Positions 28,000-37,211 of a stretch of DNA of 54,822 bases are shown one piece after another. The translations under genes were made by a program, and so were the position numbers. Below the pieces are notes generated by a model. That model saw only the letters and a list, made by a program, of their open reading frames with translations, was not told the DNA's origin and searched no databases. Origin of the DNA: JALORV01 sp035429805 (GTDB lineage: Bacteria; Pseudomonadota; Gammaproteobacteria; Burkholderiales; Burkholderiaceae_F); contig DAOMFL010000016.1 of assembly GCA_035429805.1 (NCBI GenBank), forward strand, positions 1-54,822. The letters are read 5' to 3'. How positions within the stretch are numbered: position 1 is the first letter of the stretch; every line of letters begins with the position of its first letter.

Positions 28000-28973
28000 G
28001 GGCGGAAATGATCGAATGCGCGGGCAGCGATGTCCACCTCCCGTCCGTCCGGGCCGGACACCGTCAATCCGGCGCCTGCGCGCACCACCCCGATTCGCGT
28101 GACGTCGACGCCGGCCGCGACCCCGGCGGCCCGGACGGCCGCCGACGCCGACGGCGGTGCCGTGAACAGCAGCTCGTAATCGTCGCCGCCGGCGAGAACA
28201 AAGCGCTGCTGCGTAACGACGTCCAGCGCGCGCAGTGCTTGCGAGCGCGGCACCGCGTTCCAGTCGACGGTGGCCGCCAGGCGCGACCGCTCCAGAATAT
28301 GGCCCAGGTCGCCGGCCAGACCGTCCGAAATGTCGATCGCTGCGGTGGCGATGCCACGCAGTGCCATGCCGAGCGCCACCCGCGGCTGCGGCCGCTCGAG
28401 CCGATCGACCGCGGCATCGGACGCCTTTTGCGCCAACTGGAGTTCGCCGCGGCGGCTTGCCAGGCCGAGCGCGCCGTCACCGAGGGTGCCGGACACCCAG
28501 AGTTCATCCCCGGCCACTGCGCCCGAGCGCAGCAGCGCCTGCCCCCGCGGCACTTCGCCCACTGCAGTGATGGAGATCGTCAGGCCCAACGGCGACCGCG
28601 TCGTGTCCCCGCCCGCCAGTGCGCAGCCGTGCCGGTCGGCGAGCGCGAACAGGCCGCGCGTAAACGCCCCGAGCCAGGCTTCGTCGACTCGAGGCACCGC
28701 GATCGCGAGGAAGAAGCAGCGCGGCTGGGCGCCGCAGGCCGCGAGGTCCGACAGGTTGACCGCGAGCGACTTGTGGCCCAGCGCCTGGGGATCGACCCCG
28801 GCGAGGAAGTGCACGCCCTCGACCAGCATGTCGGTCGTCACGGCCCACTGCAGCCCGGGACCGCCGTCGATCAGCGCGCAGTCGTCGCCGATCCCCAGCT
28901 CGACACGCGGTGCCGCGACGCCGCGATCGAAGTAGCGCGCGATCAGTTCGAATTCACCGATCGGCTCGGGCAT
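27996..28973 (-). CDS. thiL: ThiL, thiamine-monophosphate kinase
   Basis: ATP-dependent step from thiamine phosphate to the active cofactor thiamine diphosphate. 325 residues from the ATG at 28973 (MPEPIGEFELIARYF). Marks: GIGDDCALID, TDMLVEGVHF, KSLAVNLSDLAACGA, GGDTTRSP, AIDISDGLAGDLGHI and GGDDYELLFTAP. It lies 28 bp after nusB. With thiE and the thiD-like gene elsewhere in the window it covers the late thiamine steps. Confidence 0.95.
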   Translation of the reverse strand: MPEPIGEFELIARYFDRGVAAPRVELGIGDDCALIDGGPGLQWAVTTDMLVEGVHFLAGVDPQALGHKSLAVNLSDLAACGAQPRCFFLAIAVPRVDEAWLGAFTRGLFALADRHGCALAGGDTTRSPLGLTISITAVGEVPRGQALLRSGAVAGDELWVSGTLGDGALGLASRRGELQLAQKASDAAVDRLERPQPRVALGMALRGIATAAIDISDGLAGDLGHILERSRLAATVDWNAVPRSQALRALDVVTQQRFVLAGGDDYELLFTAPPSASAAVRAAGVAAGVDVTRIGVVRAGAGLTVSGPDGREVDIAARAFDHFRP

Positions 28974-29001
28974 ACCGCTTCCCGTTGTCGCGTTGCCGAG
29001 C

Positions 29002-29511
29002 TCAGGCGCGGGCTGCGACTTCGGCCGGGCGCAACTGCGCCGCGACCTTGTCGAGCACGCCATTGACGTACTTGAACCCTTCGGTGCCGCCGAAGCTCTT
29101 TGCGAGCTCGACCGCCTCGTTGATGACGACCCGGTACGGGATCTCGGGACGGTGCTTCAGTTCGTAGGTCGCCAGCAGCAGGATGCTGTGCTCGACCGGC
29201 GACAGCGCATCGACGCCGCGATCCAGATGCGGCGCGAAGTCCGCGCGCAGGGCCGCCGCGCCGTCGATCGCGCCGTTCAGAAGTTCCCGATAGTGCGCCA
29301 TGTCGGTGCGCGCTTCGAGTTCGGCCATGCCCTCGGCACCGCGGGTCTCCGACAGATGCCCCTCGATCGCCGCGGTGTCCTGGCCGCCCACCAGCCATTG
29401 GTAAAGACCCTGGACCGCAAGCTCGCGGGCGCGCCGGCGCGAGCTGCGGCTCCCGCCCCGGCCCGCGGCCGGCGCGGCGTCACTCGTCGCCGTCTTCGTC
29501 GCCATCTTCAT
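29002..29511 (-). CDS. nusB: NusB, transcription antitermination factor
   Basis: 169 residues. It works with NusA, NusE and NusG at boxA sites in rRNA transcription. The N-terminus has a low-complexity basic region (GRGGSRSSRRRARELAVQGL) and the family core LSPVEHSILLLATYEL and VVINEAVELAKSFGGTEG. It overlaps the 3' end of ribH by 32 bases; the ATG at 29505 is as likely as the one at 29511. Confidence 0.94.
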   Translation of the reverse strand: MKMATKTATSDAAPAAGRGGSRSSRRRARELAVQGLYQWLVGGQDTAAIEGHLSETRGAEGMAELEARTDMAHYRELLNGAIDGAAALRADFAPHLDRGVDALSPVEHSILLLATYELKHRPEIPYRVVINEAVELAKSFGGTEGFKYVNGVLDKVAAQLRPAEVAARA

Positions 29512-29965
29512 CCAGCGCGAGCAGCAGGTTGGCCATTTCGACGGCGACGCGCGCGGCGTCGCGCCCTTTCTCGCCGATGCGCGCCCGCGCCTGCTCGTCG
29601 GTCTCGGTCGTGATGATGCCGTTGGCGACGGGCACGCCGTAGCTGAGCGAAACCTGCGCCACGCCGCGGGCGGACTCGTTGGAGACGACTTCGAAGTGGT
29701 AGGTCTCGCCGCGGATCACGCAGCCGAGCGCGATCAGCGCGTCGAAGTCCTCGGTGGCGGCCAGCCGCGCCAGCGCGACCGGAATCTCGAGGGCGCCGGG
29801 AACCGTCACGTGCGTGATGTCGTCCTCGTCGACGCCGAGCGTGATCAGTTCGTTCATGCACGCCTCGGCCAAGGCGCGGCCCGCCCATTCGTTGAAGCGC
29901 GCCTGCACGACGCCGATGCGAAGCTCGGCGCCATCGAAGTCCGGGGCGATGAAGTCGAGCGCCAT
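29480..29965 (-). CDS. ribH: RibH, 6,7-dimethyl-8-ribityllumazine synthase
   Basis: 161 residues. It condenses 5-amino-6-ribitylaminouracil with 3,4-dihydroxy-2-butanone phosphate. Marks: GVVQARFNEW, VPGALEIPVAL, ALGCVIRGETYHFE with the catalytic histidine, and YGVPVANGIITTET. The C-terminus is acidic (ALDEDGDEDGDE), longer than usual, because of the overlap with nusB. Six bases after ribB. Confidence 0.95.
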   Translation of the reverse strand: MALDFIAPDFDGAELRIGVVQARFNEWAGRALAEACMNELITLGVDEDDITHVTVPGALEIPVALARLAATEDFDALIALGCVIRGETYHFEVVSNESARGVAQVSLSYGVPVANGIITTETDEQARARIGEKGRDAARVAVEMANLLLALDEDGDEDGDE

Positions 29966-29971
29966 TTTTGC

Positions 29972-31117
29972 CTAGGTCTCGAGGTAGCCGGTGACCTGCA
30001 GGCCGAAGCCCGCCATCGACGGCATCTTGCGCGGCTTGGCGAGCAGCTTCATGCGGCTGACGTTGAGATCGCGCAGGATCTGCGCTCCGACACCGTAGGT
30101 GCGCAGGTCGGTCTTGGTGGCACGCTGCACGACCTGCTGCGCCTCGTCGGCGTTCAGCAGCGAATTGAACTTGGCGAGCAGGCGCTCGGTCGTGTCGGCG
30201 CAGTTGAGCATCACGAGCACGCCGCCGTCGCTCGCTGCGATCCGTTGCAGCGCCTTGTGCACCGGCCACGAATGCACCGACTCCTGGATGTCGAGCAGGT
30301 CGAGCACCGAAAGCGGTTCGTGCACGCGCACCAGCGCCTCCCTCTCAGGCGAGAGATGGCCGTGGACGAGCGCCAGGTGCGCCGTGCCGCTCGGCTTGTC
30401 GCGGTAAGCAACGAGTTCGAACGTCCCGGCGGGCGTGCGGACCGCCCGCGCGCCGACGCGCTCGACCATCGATTCGTTGGCGGCGCGGTAATGGATCAGG
30501 TCGGCAATCGAGCCGACCTTGAGCCCGTGCTTCTCGGCGAACGGCAGCAGATCCGGCAGGCGCGCCATCGTGCCGTCGTCGTTCATCACCTCGCACAGCA
30601 CGGCTGCCGGCGTCAGCCCGGCCAGCCGCGCCAGGTCGCAACACGCTTCGGTGTGCCCGGCACGCATCAGCACGCCTCCCGGCGCCGCCACCAGAGGAAA
30701 CACGTGGCCGGGATGAACGATATCGCCCGGCTGTGCGTGCGGCCGCGACGCGACGCGGATCGTGTGCGCGCGGTCCGCCGCCGATATGCCGGTCGTCACG
30801 CCCTCGGCGGCCTCGATCGCCACGGTGAAGTTGGTGCCGTGCACGGTCTTGTTGTTGGTCGTCATCGGCGCCAGCGCCAGCCGGGCCGCGTGCTCCGCGG
30901 TGACCGGCATGCAGACCAGCCCGCGGCCGTGCTTGGCGAGGAAGTTGATCTTCTCCGGCGTGACAAAATCGGCAGCGAACACGAGGTCGCCTTCGTTCTC
31001 TCGGTCCTCGTCATCGACCAGGACCACGATGTGGCCGCGGCGGAACTCCTCGATGATCTCCTCGGTCGAGGCGAGGCCGGGCTGACTCGGAGTCGGACTG
31101 GGAACGGCGGAAAGCAT
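29972..31117 (-). CDS. ribB: RibB with degenerate GTP cyclohydrolase II-like domain (RibBX type)
   Basis: 381 residues. The N-terminal DHBP synthase is intact: DDEDRENEGDLVFAAD, GLVCMPVT, HPGHVFPL and GHTEACCDLARLAGL. The C-terminal half has the GCH II fold region (LVHGHLSPEREALVRVHEPL) but lacks the zinc cysteines and the arginine-rich catalytic stretch; the usual SECLTGDxF..RCDCG is replaced by VLDLLDIQESVHS. So only 3,4-dihydroxy-2-butanone 4-phosphate synthase activity is expected, and a separate ribA must exist. It precedes ribH by six bases. Confidence 0.92.
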   Translation of the reverse strand: MLSAVPSPTPSQPGLASTEEIIEEFRRGHIVVLVDDEDRENEGDLVFAADFVTPEKINFLAKHGRGLVCMPVTAEHAARLALAPMTTNNKTVHGTNFTVAIEAAEGVTTGISAADRAHTIRVASRPHAQPGDIVHPGHVFPLVAAPGGVLMRAGHTEACCDLARLAGLTPAAVLCEVMNDDGTMARLPDLLPFAEKHGLKVGSIADLIHYRAANESMVERVGARAVRTPAGTFELVAYRDKPSGTAHLALVHGHLSPEREALVRVHEPLSVLDLLDIQESVHSWPVHKALQRIAASDGGVLVMLNCADTTERLLAKFNSLLNADEAQQVVQRATKTDLRTYGVGAQILRDLNVSRMKLLAKPRKMPSMAGFGLQVTGYLET

Positions 31118-31175
31118 CGGTGAGCCTGGGCAGGCGGCGCGGACGAGACCCCGGATTCTAGGCCCTGCATCCCGG

Positions 31176-32306
31176 TCAGCGCTGGCCGGATGTCAGCGGC
31201 CCGAAGATGTCGCCGGCATCACGCGGCAGGGCACGCCAGTACTGCCGCGGGCCCGGCACCGTGCCCCCAAGCTCGGCCGCCGCGCGCCATGGCCAGCGCG
31301 GATCGAAGAGCATCGCCCGCGCCAGCGCCACCAGATCGGCGCGGCCTTCGGCCACGATCGCTTCGGCCTGGCGCGGCTCGGTGATCAGCCCGACCGCCAT
31401 CGTCGCCAGCCCGGTCTCGTTGCGGATGATTTCGGCAAACGGCACCTGGTACCCCGGCGCCGGCCTGATCTGCTGCTGCGGTGACACGCCGCCGCTCGAC
31501 ACGTCGATCCAGTCGCAGCCACGCGCCTTGAGCTCCCGCGCCAGCTCGAGCGACTGCTCGAGCGTCCAGCTGTCCCGCGGCGGACTCGCCCCTTCGAGCC
31601 AGTCGGTGGCCGAGATGCGCACGCCCACCGGCCGGTCGGCAGGAAACGCGGCGCGTACCGCGTCGAACACCTCGAGCGGGAAGCGCATGCGGTTCGCAGT
31701 CGAGCCGCCGTAGCGATCGCCGCGCTGGTTGGCCACCGGCGACAGGAACTCGTGCAGCAGGTAACCGTGGGCCGCGTGCAGTTCGATCGCGTCGAGGCCG
31801 AGCCGGGCGGCGCGGCGCGCCGCCTCGGCAAATGCCGTGCGCAGCCGGACCAGGTCGCGCTCGTCCAGTGCCCGCGGAGCCGCTTCGCCGGATGCGTGCG
31901 CAAGGGCCGAGGGCGCTTCCGGGATCCAGCCGCCGTCGGCCGGAGGCATCAGCCGGCCGCCGTTCCAGGGTTCGCGGCTCGAGCCCTTGCGTCCGGCATG
32001 TGCAAGCTGGATCGCAACACGGATCGGCGCGACGGCGCGCACCATCTGCAGCACGGCACCGAGCGCGGCCTCGTTCGCATCGCTGTAGAGGCCGAGGTCG
32101 CCTGGCGTGATGCGGCCTTCGGGCGCGACCGCGGTGGCCTCGATGCACAGCAGTCCGGCACCGGAAAGCGCCAGCGAACCGAGGTGCGCGTGGTGCCAGT
32201 TTCCGGCGCTGCCGTCGCGCGCGGAGTACTGGCACATCGGCGAGACGACGATGCGGTTGGGCAGTTCGAGCGCGCGCAGCGCAAGCGGCGTGAAGAGCGT
32301 GGACAT
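31176..32306 (-). CDS. Old yellow enzyme-family NADH:flavin oxidoreductase (YqjM-like)
   Basis: 376-residue FMN enzyme that reduces activated C=C bonds. The thermophilic-like OYE marks are present: SPMCQYSARDG with the FMN-tuning cysteine, LAHAGRKGSS, ELHAAHGYLLHEFLSP with the paired histidines, NQRGDRYGG and GRADLVALARAMLFDP. It lies inside the riboflavin operon between ribB and a CPBP protease, 22 bp after the latter, which may link its supply to flavin synthesis (inference). Confidence 0.92.
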   Translation of the reverse strand: MSTLFTPLALRALELPNRIVVSPMCQYSARDGSAGNWHHAHLGSLALSGAGLLCIEATAVAPEGRITPGDLGLYSDANEAALGAVLQMVRAVAPIRVAIQLAHAGRKGSSREPWNGGRLMPPADGGWIPEAPSALAHASGEAAPRALDERDLVRLRTAFAEAARRAARLGLDAIELHAAHGYLLHEFLSPVANQRGDRYGGSTANRMRFPLEVFDAVRAAFPADRPVGVRISATDWLEGASPPRDSWTLEQSLELARELKARGCDWIDVSSGGVSPQQQIRPAPGYQVPFAEIIRNETGLATMAVGLITEPRQAEAIVAEGRADLVALARAMLFDPRWPWRAAAELGGTVPGPRQYWRALPRDAGDIFGPLTSGQR

Positions 32307-32328
32307 GGCGGCGGATGGGGTGGGCGGA

Positions 32329-33006
32329 TCAGCGGTTCAGCAGCACGACCGAGAGGTTCCAGAGGATGTGCGCCAGCATCGGCGGCAGCAGGCTGCCGGT
32401 GCGCGCGCGCAGCCAAAGATAGAGCATCGCGGCAGGTGCCACGCCGAGCAGCAGGCCCGGTCGCACGCCGTGCAGAGCGATGAACGCCCCCGTGACCAGA
32501 AGGCCGCCGGTGCCGATGCGTGCTCCCCACAGCGTCCAGCGCGGCGGCAGCGCACGGTCGGCCAGCGCAAGGATCACCCCGCGCAGCACGAATTCCTCCA
32601 CTATCGCCGACACGATGACCGCGACGATCCATACCGGCGGGACGGCCACCGGGCCGGTGCTCCGCATGAGGATCACGGCGGCATTGGCTGCCAGTGCCAG
32701 GCCGGTGACGGCGAGCGCCGGCGGCAGGCTGCCTGGCCGCGGTGGCGCGAGCCCGATGTCGTCACGCCGGAGCCGCCCGAGCCCCAGCAGGGGTTGCACG
32801 GCGAGCCACACTGCCGCGGCGGCCACGGCTGGCGCATACGGGCGCCACGCCGGCGAGAGCCACTCCGTCATCGCCAGCACGACCATGTAGAGCAGCAGCA
32901 GCGCCGCGGCACCGAACGCCTCCGGGCGCCCGGCGCGGCGGGCGGCGGCTACGAGCGTTGCACCGATCGCCAGCGCGAGCAGCCAGCCGGCGAAGCGATC
33001 GTCCAT
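32329..33006 (-). CDS. CPBP-family intramembrane glutamic protease
   Basis: 225 residues and about seven to eight membrane helices. The Abi/CPBP motifs are seen: E137-E138 in VEEFVLRG, H179 in FIALHGVRPG, and H213 with N217 in LAHILWNL. Members cleave within membranes or process prenylated proteins; several bacterial ones give bacteriocin immunity. It sits between ribE (six bases away) and the old yellow enzyme gene, an unexpected place, and its target is unknown. Confidence 0.88.
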   Translation of the reverse strand: MDDRFAGWLLALAIGATLVAAARRAGRPEAFGAAALLLLYMVVLAMTEWLSPAWRPYAPAVAAAAVWLAVQPLLGLGRLRRDDIGLAPPRPGSLPPALAVTGLALAANAAVILMRSTGPVAVPPVWIVAVIVSAIVEEFVLRGVILALADRALPPRWTLWGARIGTGGLLVTGAFIALHGVRPGLLLGVAPAAMLYLWLRARTGSLLPPMLAHILWNLSVVLLNR

Positions 33007-33012
33007 CCGGGG

Positions 33013-33618
33013 TCAGGCGCTCGGCAGCATGCGCTCGATGTAGCGCGCGATGAGATCGACCTCGAGGTTCACACGGCTGCCGGGCTGCAGGTTGCGCAGA
33101 GTGGTCACCGCGTAGGTGTGCGGAATGATGTTGATCGAGAATTCACAGCCGTCGGCAACATCGGTCACGCGGTTGACGGTCAGGCTCACGCCGTTGACCG
33201 CGACAGACCCCTTGTAGGCGAAGTAGCGTGCGAGGCCGCGCGGCGCACGGATCACCAGTTCCCACGACTCGTGCACCGGCGCAAACCGCGCCACCGTGCC
33301 GATGCCATCCACGTGCCCGGAGACGAAGTGCCCGCCCAGCTTGTCGCCCACCCTGAGTGAGGTCTCGACGTTGACCTCGCCCGCGGCGTCCAGTCCGGCC
33401 GTCTTGCTCAGGCTTTCGCCCGAGACGTCGACGCTGAAGCGCCGGCCGTCCACCTGCGTGGCGGTCATGCAGGCCCCGTTGAGCGCGATGCTGTCGCCCA
33501 CCTGAGCTTCGAACTCCGGCACATCGCGCGCATCGATGGTCAGCCGCACGCCGCCGCCATCGGACAGCGGCTCGACGCGCTCGATGCGAGCGATACCCTG
33601 AATCAGTCCGGTGAACAT
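33013..33618 (-). CDS. ribE: RibE, riboflavin synthase alpha chain
   Basis: 201 residues with the two-fold lumazine-binding repeat: MFTGLIQGIARIERVEP, then GDSIALNGACMTATQ, and the second copy GHFVSGHVDGIGTVAR with GSVAVNGVSLTVN. It dismutates dimethylribityllumazine to riboflavin. The last residues IARYIERMLPS are the usual end. Three bases after ribD. Confidence 0.96.
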   Translation of the reverse strand: MFTGLIQGIARIERVEPLSDGGGVRLTIDARDVPEFEAQVGDSIALNGACMTATQVDGRRFSVDVSGESLSKTAGLDAAGEVNVETSLRVGDKLGGHFVSGHVDGIGTVARFAPVHESWELVIRAPRGLARYFAYKGSVAVNGVSLTVNRVTDVADGCEFSINIIPHTYAVTTLRNLQPGSRVNLEVDLIARYIERMLPSA

Positions 33619-33621
33619 GGT

Positions 33622-34716
33622 TCAGATGAGGCGGGCCAGGATGCGCACATCATCCCCCACCGTCGTCACTTCGCGGAACTGCAGCCGTTGCGCCTGCGCG
33701 AGGTCCGAGAGTTCCGGAAGGTGCACCATGCCCTGCGCTTCGCCGATCAGCATAGGCGCGAGGTATACGAGCAGTTCGTCGACGACGCCCGCCTTGACCA
33801 GCGACCCGTTGAGGCGGAAGCCGGCTTCGACGTGCACCTCGTTGACCTGGCGGCGTGCGAGCTCCTGCATCAGGGCGGCGAGGTCGACCTTGCCGCGCGC
33901 GTCCGGCAGCGTGACGACTTCGGCGCCCACACCCTGCAGCGCTGCGATGCGCTGCGCATCGGCCGACACCGTCGCCACGAGTACCTTGCCCTCGGCCTTG
34001 AAGATCCGCGCGCCCGGATCGACGTCGAGGCGGCTGTCCACGAGCACCCGCAGCGGCTGGCGCGCAGTCTCCACCAGACGCACGTTCATCTCGGGATCGT
34101 CCGCCTGAACTGTGCCGATGCCGGTCAGCACCACGCACGAGCGCGCGCGCCAGGCATGGCCGTCGCGCCGCGACTCCTCGGACGTGATCCACTTCGACAC
34201 GCCGTTGCCCAGCGCGGTCTTGCCGTCGAGGCTGGCGGCGATCTTCATGCGCACCCAGGGCCGCTTGCGCCGCATGCGCGAGAAGAAGCCGACGTTGGCC
34301 TCGGCCGCCTCCTGCTCCAGCAATCCGCATCGCACATCGATGCCGGCACTGCGCAGCATCTCCAGCCCGCCGCCCGCGACCAGAGGATTGGGATCCTCGA
34401 CGGCCGCGATCACGCGTCCGACATGCGCCTCGATCAGCGCCGTTGCGCAGGGTGGTGTGCGACCGAAGTGGCTGCACGGCTCGAGCGAGACGTAGACGGT
34501 CGCCCCGCGCGCATCGTGGCCGTTGCGGCGGGCGTCCAGTAGCGCCTCGATCTCGGCATGATTGGATCCCGGCGCCTGCGTCCAGCCCTCCCCGAGCACG
34601 CGGCCGTCGCGCACGATGACGCAGCCAACGCGCGGATTGGGGGCGGCGTCATTCATCGAACGCATGGCGAGCACCAGCGCGCGCGCCATGAATTCGCGGT
34701 CGGCTTCTCCGTACAT
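33622..34716 (-). CDS. ribD: RibD, bifunctional pyrimidine deaminase/reductase
   Basis: 364 residues. The N-terminal deaminase has the zinc motif (HAEIEAL, then EPCSHFGRTPPC) and PNPRVGCVIV; the C-terminal reductase has MKIAASLDGKTALGNG, DDPEMNVR and VHVEAGFRLNGSL. It catalyses the second and third steps of riboflavin synthesis. Its ATG shares a base with the stop of the mechanosensitive channel gene, so it may be translationally coupled to it. Confidence 0.95.
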   Translation of the reverse strand: MYGEADREFMARALVLAMRSMNDAAPNPRVGCVIVRDGRVLGEGWTQAPGSNHAEIEALLDARRNGHDARGATVYVSLEPCSHFGRTPPCATALIEAHVGRVIAAVEDPNPLVAGGGLEMLRSAGIDVRCGLLEQEAAEANVGFFSRMRRKRPWVRMKIAASLDGKTALGNGVSKWITSEESRRDGHAWRARSCVVLTGIGTVQADDPEMNVRLVETARQPLRVLVDSRLDVDPGARIFKAEGKVLVATVSADAQRIAALQGVGAEVVTLPDARGKVDLAALMQELARRQVNEVHVEAGFRLNGSLVKAGVVDELLVYLAPMLIGEAQGMVHLPELSDLAQAQRLQFREVTTVGDDVRILARLI

Positions 34717-37052
34717 CAGGAGGCCTGCCCGGGTGCAGCCCGGCCGCCGACCACTTCGACCTGCAGCGGGCGCGCCGCATCAAGATGGATGTCGCGTTGC
34801 GGGAAGGCGATCGAGACGCCGGCCTCGGCGAAGCGTTTCTCGAGCATGAAGCGCAGGTCGCTCATCACCTGCATGCCGTTCGCCTTCGCCAGGTCGACCC
34901 AGAAGTAGAGCGCGAACACCAGCGCGTTGTCGCCGAAGTCCTCGAACACGACAAACGGGGCCGGCTCCTTCAGGATCTGCCCGTGCTCCTCCGCCGCGCC
35001 CTTCATGATCTCAGCCACCTTGCGCGTCGGCGAGCCATAGGCGACGCCGACCTTGACGACCCTGCGCATCGTCGGCGATTCCCCGGTCCAGTTGGTGACC
35101 TTGTTCTCCAGCAGCAGCGAGTTCGGCACCATCGTCTCGATACCGTCGAACTGCCGCACCGTCGTCGAACGCACGTCCACCGCCGTGACGACACCCTGAA
35201 CGCCATCGACGTCGACGATGTCGCCGACCCGCACCTTGCGCTCGAACAGCACGATGATGCCGCTGATGAAATTACGCAGCAGCGTCTGGGTGCCGAAACC
35301 GATTCCGATCGCGAGCGCGCCGCCCATGAAGGCGAATACCGTGAGCGGAATGCGCGCCAGATTCAGCGTGACGACCAGCAGGACGAAGCCCGTGAGCAGC
35401 ATCATCCAGCGCCGCAGCACGCGTGCCTGCGGTTCGTCGACGGCGAAACGCTGCACCATGATGCGCTGCGCGCGAGTCGCCAGAAATCCGGCGATCTTGA
35501 TGCCGACGAGGAAGATCAGCAGCGCACCGATGCTCTTGCCGATGGTCACGCCGCGCGACAACGTCACCGGATTGCCGCCGATCTCGACGGTGTCCTCGAC
35601 CGCGAACAGCTCGAAGTTCCAGACGTCGCGGGAAATGCTCTTCGTCTCGACCCAGGCATCGGCGAAGCGGTCTGCGGCCGGACGCTGTTTCGACGCCTCG
35701 GCGTACTCGCGCTTCCAGCGGCGCTGTGCCGTCGCCAGTTTCAGCGCGAATGCCTGGACCTCGTTGACGGCGCTGGCGGCCTGGCGCGTCACGTCGAGCG
35801 CCGCCTGTTCGTAACGCCGCCCCGGCGCATCTTCGTCGAGGGCGTCGAAACGCCGCTGCTGGTTCTGCACCGCCGTTTCCGCCAGATTGCCGAGGTCAGC
35901 GGCAAACGACTTCAGCGTATCCACCCGCGCCAGCGAGGCCTCGAGAGCGGTCTCGGCGGTCTGGCGTTCGTCGGCGCTCGGACTGCTGAGCGCGGCATAG
36001 CGCTGCCGCCAGGCCTCGATGGCAAGTGGCGTGAGGCTGCGCAGCGTCGTGAGCGCGCCATGCTCGGTACGCAGCGCCTCGAGCGTCGCATTGGCCGCTT
36101 CGACGCGGACCTGAAGCTCCGCCTGCCGACGCACTTCGGCCACGGTCTTCGCCGCGGTCAGCGACGCGAGCGCCGCCTGCGCCTGATCGCGCTCGCGCGT
36201 TGTCTTGCTGCGCAGGGCGACCGTCTCCTCGAGACGCCGGTCGAGCGCCCCCTGCTCCGCCTGCAGCCCTTTGAGGACGCGGTCGAGCTCGGCCTCGGTG
36301 AAACGATAGTTGCCGGCGATGGCGGCCGACTGTTTCTCGAGCAGGCCGATGCGAGCCTGCGTCGCCGCCCTGAGCTCGGCATTGAGCTGCCCCTGCAGTC
36401 GCACGAGCTGCAGCTGCTCTGAAGTGCGACGGGTCCGCAGGCGCGCAAGGTCGAGCGGGGCCGCCAGCCCGTCGGCCGCCTTTTCGACGGCCAGGCGCTC
36501 GGCCGCCTGACTCGCCTTGAGCTGCGTCTCGAGCCGCAGCATTTCTCCCTGCTGCAGTTCTCCCACCGACTGGTAGGAGTGCAGCCGCACCCGTTCGGCA
36601 TCGAGCTGATCGAGCGCCCGGTCGTACTGCGTCAGCGTGTACGGCCCCGGCAGCTCCATGCCCCGCCACGCCCTGAGCGTTTCGTCGGACACCTCGCGCG
36701 CCGCACGCGCGGCCTCGATCTCCTGCAGCACATCGAGTTGCCCCTGCAGCAGCAGCGGGATGCGGGCCAGCAGCCAGCCGAGCTCCGAGACCTGAGCCGG
36801 CGTCGCGCCCGCGGGGACGGGGTAGGTGCCGGCCTGTTCGCGCGCGGCCGCATCCTGTGCCGCGGCGAGTTCCTTTTCGATCTGCGCGCGCTGTTCGGCC
36901 AGCGTCGGAGCCGGCGCCGACGCCGGCTTATCGGACTTCGCCGTTCCGATGCCGAGCAGCTTCTGGACGGCCGGTGCGGCCTGCACAGAGGAAGCCGTCA
37001 AGGCTGCAAGCAGCGTCGTCGCTGCCAGTGCGGAAACCACAGTGCGGAGCAT
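34716..37052 (-). CDS. Large MscS-family mechanosensitive channel with periplasmic coiled coil (MscK-like)
   Basis: 778 residues from the ATG at 37052. A signal peptide (LAALTASSVQA) is followed by about 450 residues of charged, heptad-rich helix predicted to be periplasmic coiled coil. The C-terminal third has membrane helices (GALLIFLVGIKIAGFLATRA), the pore helix GGALAIGIGFGTQTLLRNF and the MscS beta domain (RVGDIVDVDGVQGVV, VPNSLLLENKVTNWT). Channels of this kind release solutes on osmotic downshock. Upstream in-frame starts to 37127 run through the terminator region and are unlikely. Confidence 0.9.
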   Translation of the reverse strand: MLRTVVSALAATTLLAALTASSVQAAPAVQKLLGIGTAKSDKPASAPAPTLAEQRAQIEKELAAAQDAAAREQAGTYPVPAGATPAQVSELGWLLARIPLLLQGQLDVLQEIEAARAAREVSDETLRAWRGMELPGPYTLTQYDRALDQLDAERVRLHSYQSVGELQQGEMLRLETQLKASQAAERLAVEKAADGLAAPLDLARLRTRRTSEQLQLVRLQGQLNAELRAATQARIGLLEKQSAAIAGNYRFTEAELDRVLKGLQAEQGALDRRLEETVALRSKTTRERDQAQAALASLTAAKTVAEVRRQAELQVRVEAANATLEALRTEHGALTTLRSLTPLAIEAWRQRYAALSSPSADERQTAETALEASLARVDTLKSFAADLGNLAETAVQNQQRRFDALDEDAPGRRYEQAALDVTRQAASAVNEVQAFALKLATAQRRWKREYAEASKQRPAADRFADAWVETKSISRDVWNFELFAVEDTVEIGGNPVTLSRGVTIGKSIGALLIFLVGIKIAGFLATRAQRIMVQRFAVDEPQARVLRRWMMLLTGFVLLVVTLNLARIPLTVFAFMGGALAIGIGFGTQTLLRNFISGIIVLFERKVRVGDIVDVDGVQGVVTAVDVRSTTVRQFDGIETMVPNSLLLENKVTNWTGESPTMRRVVKVGVAYGSPTRKVAEIMKGAAEEHGQILKEPAPFVVFEDFGDNALVFALYFWVDLAKANGMQVMSDLRFMLEKRFAEAGVSIAFPQRDIHLDAARPLQVEVVGGRAAPGQAS

Positions 37053-37129
37053 CCGCCGGATTCTACGGAGGTCGACCCGCGCTGCCGGGCACTCCTCCAA
37101 ACGGTACGGAGCCATCCGGCGGGCCACAG

Positions 37130-37158
37130 AAAAAAGGCCGCTGCGGAAGCAGCGGCCT
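37130..37158 (-). terminator. Terminator of the upstream hsp20 gene
   Basis: Reading leftward: AGGCCGCTGC, loop TTCC, GCAGCGGCCT, then six T. A strong rho-independent terminator separating hsp20 from the channel-rib operon. Confidence 0.9.
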
Positions 37159-37211
37159 GGGCGCCTGTGGCACGGTGTTGCGCCGTGCCACGCCAGCGGC
37201 GCCGACGTGCG

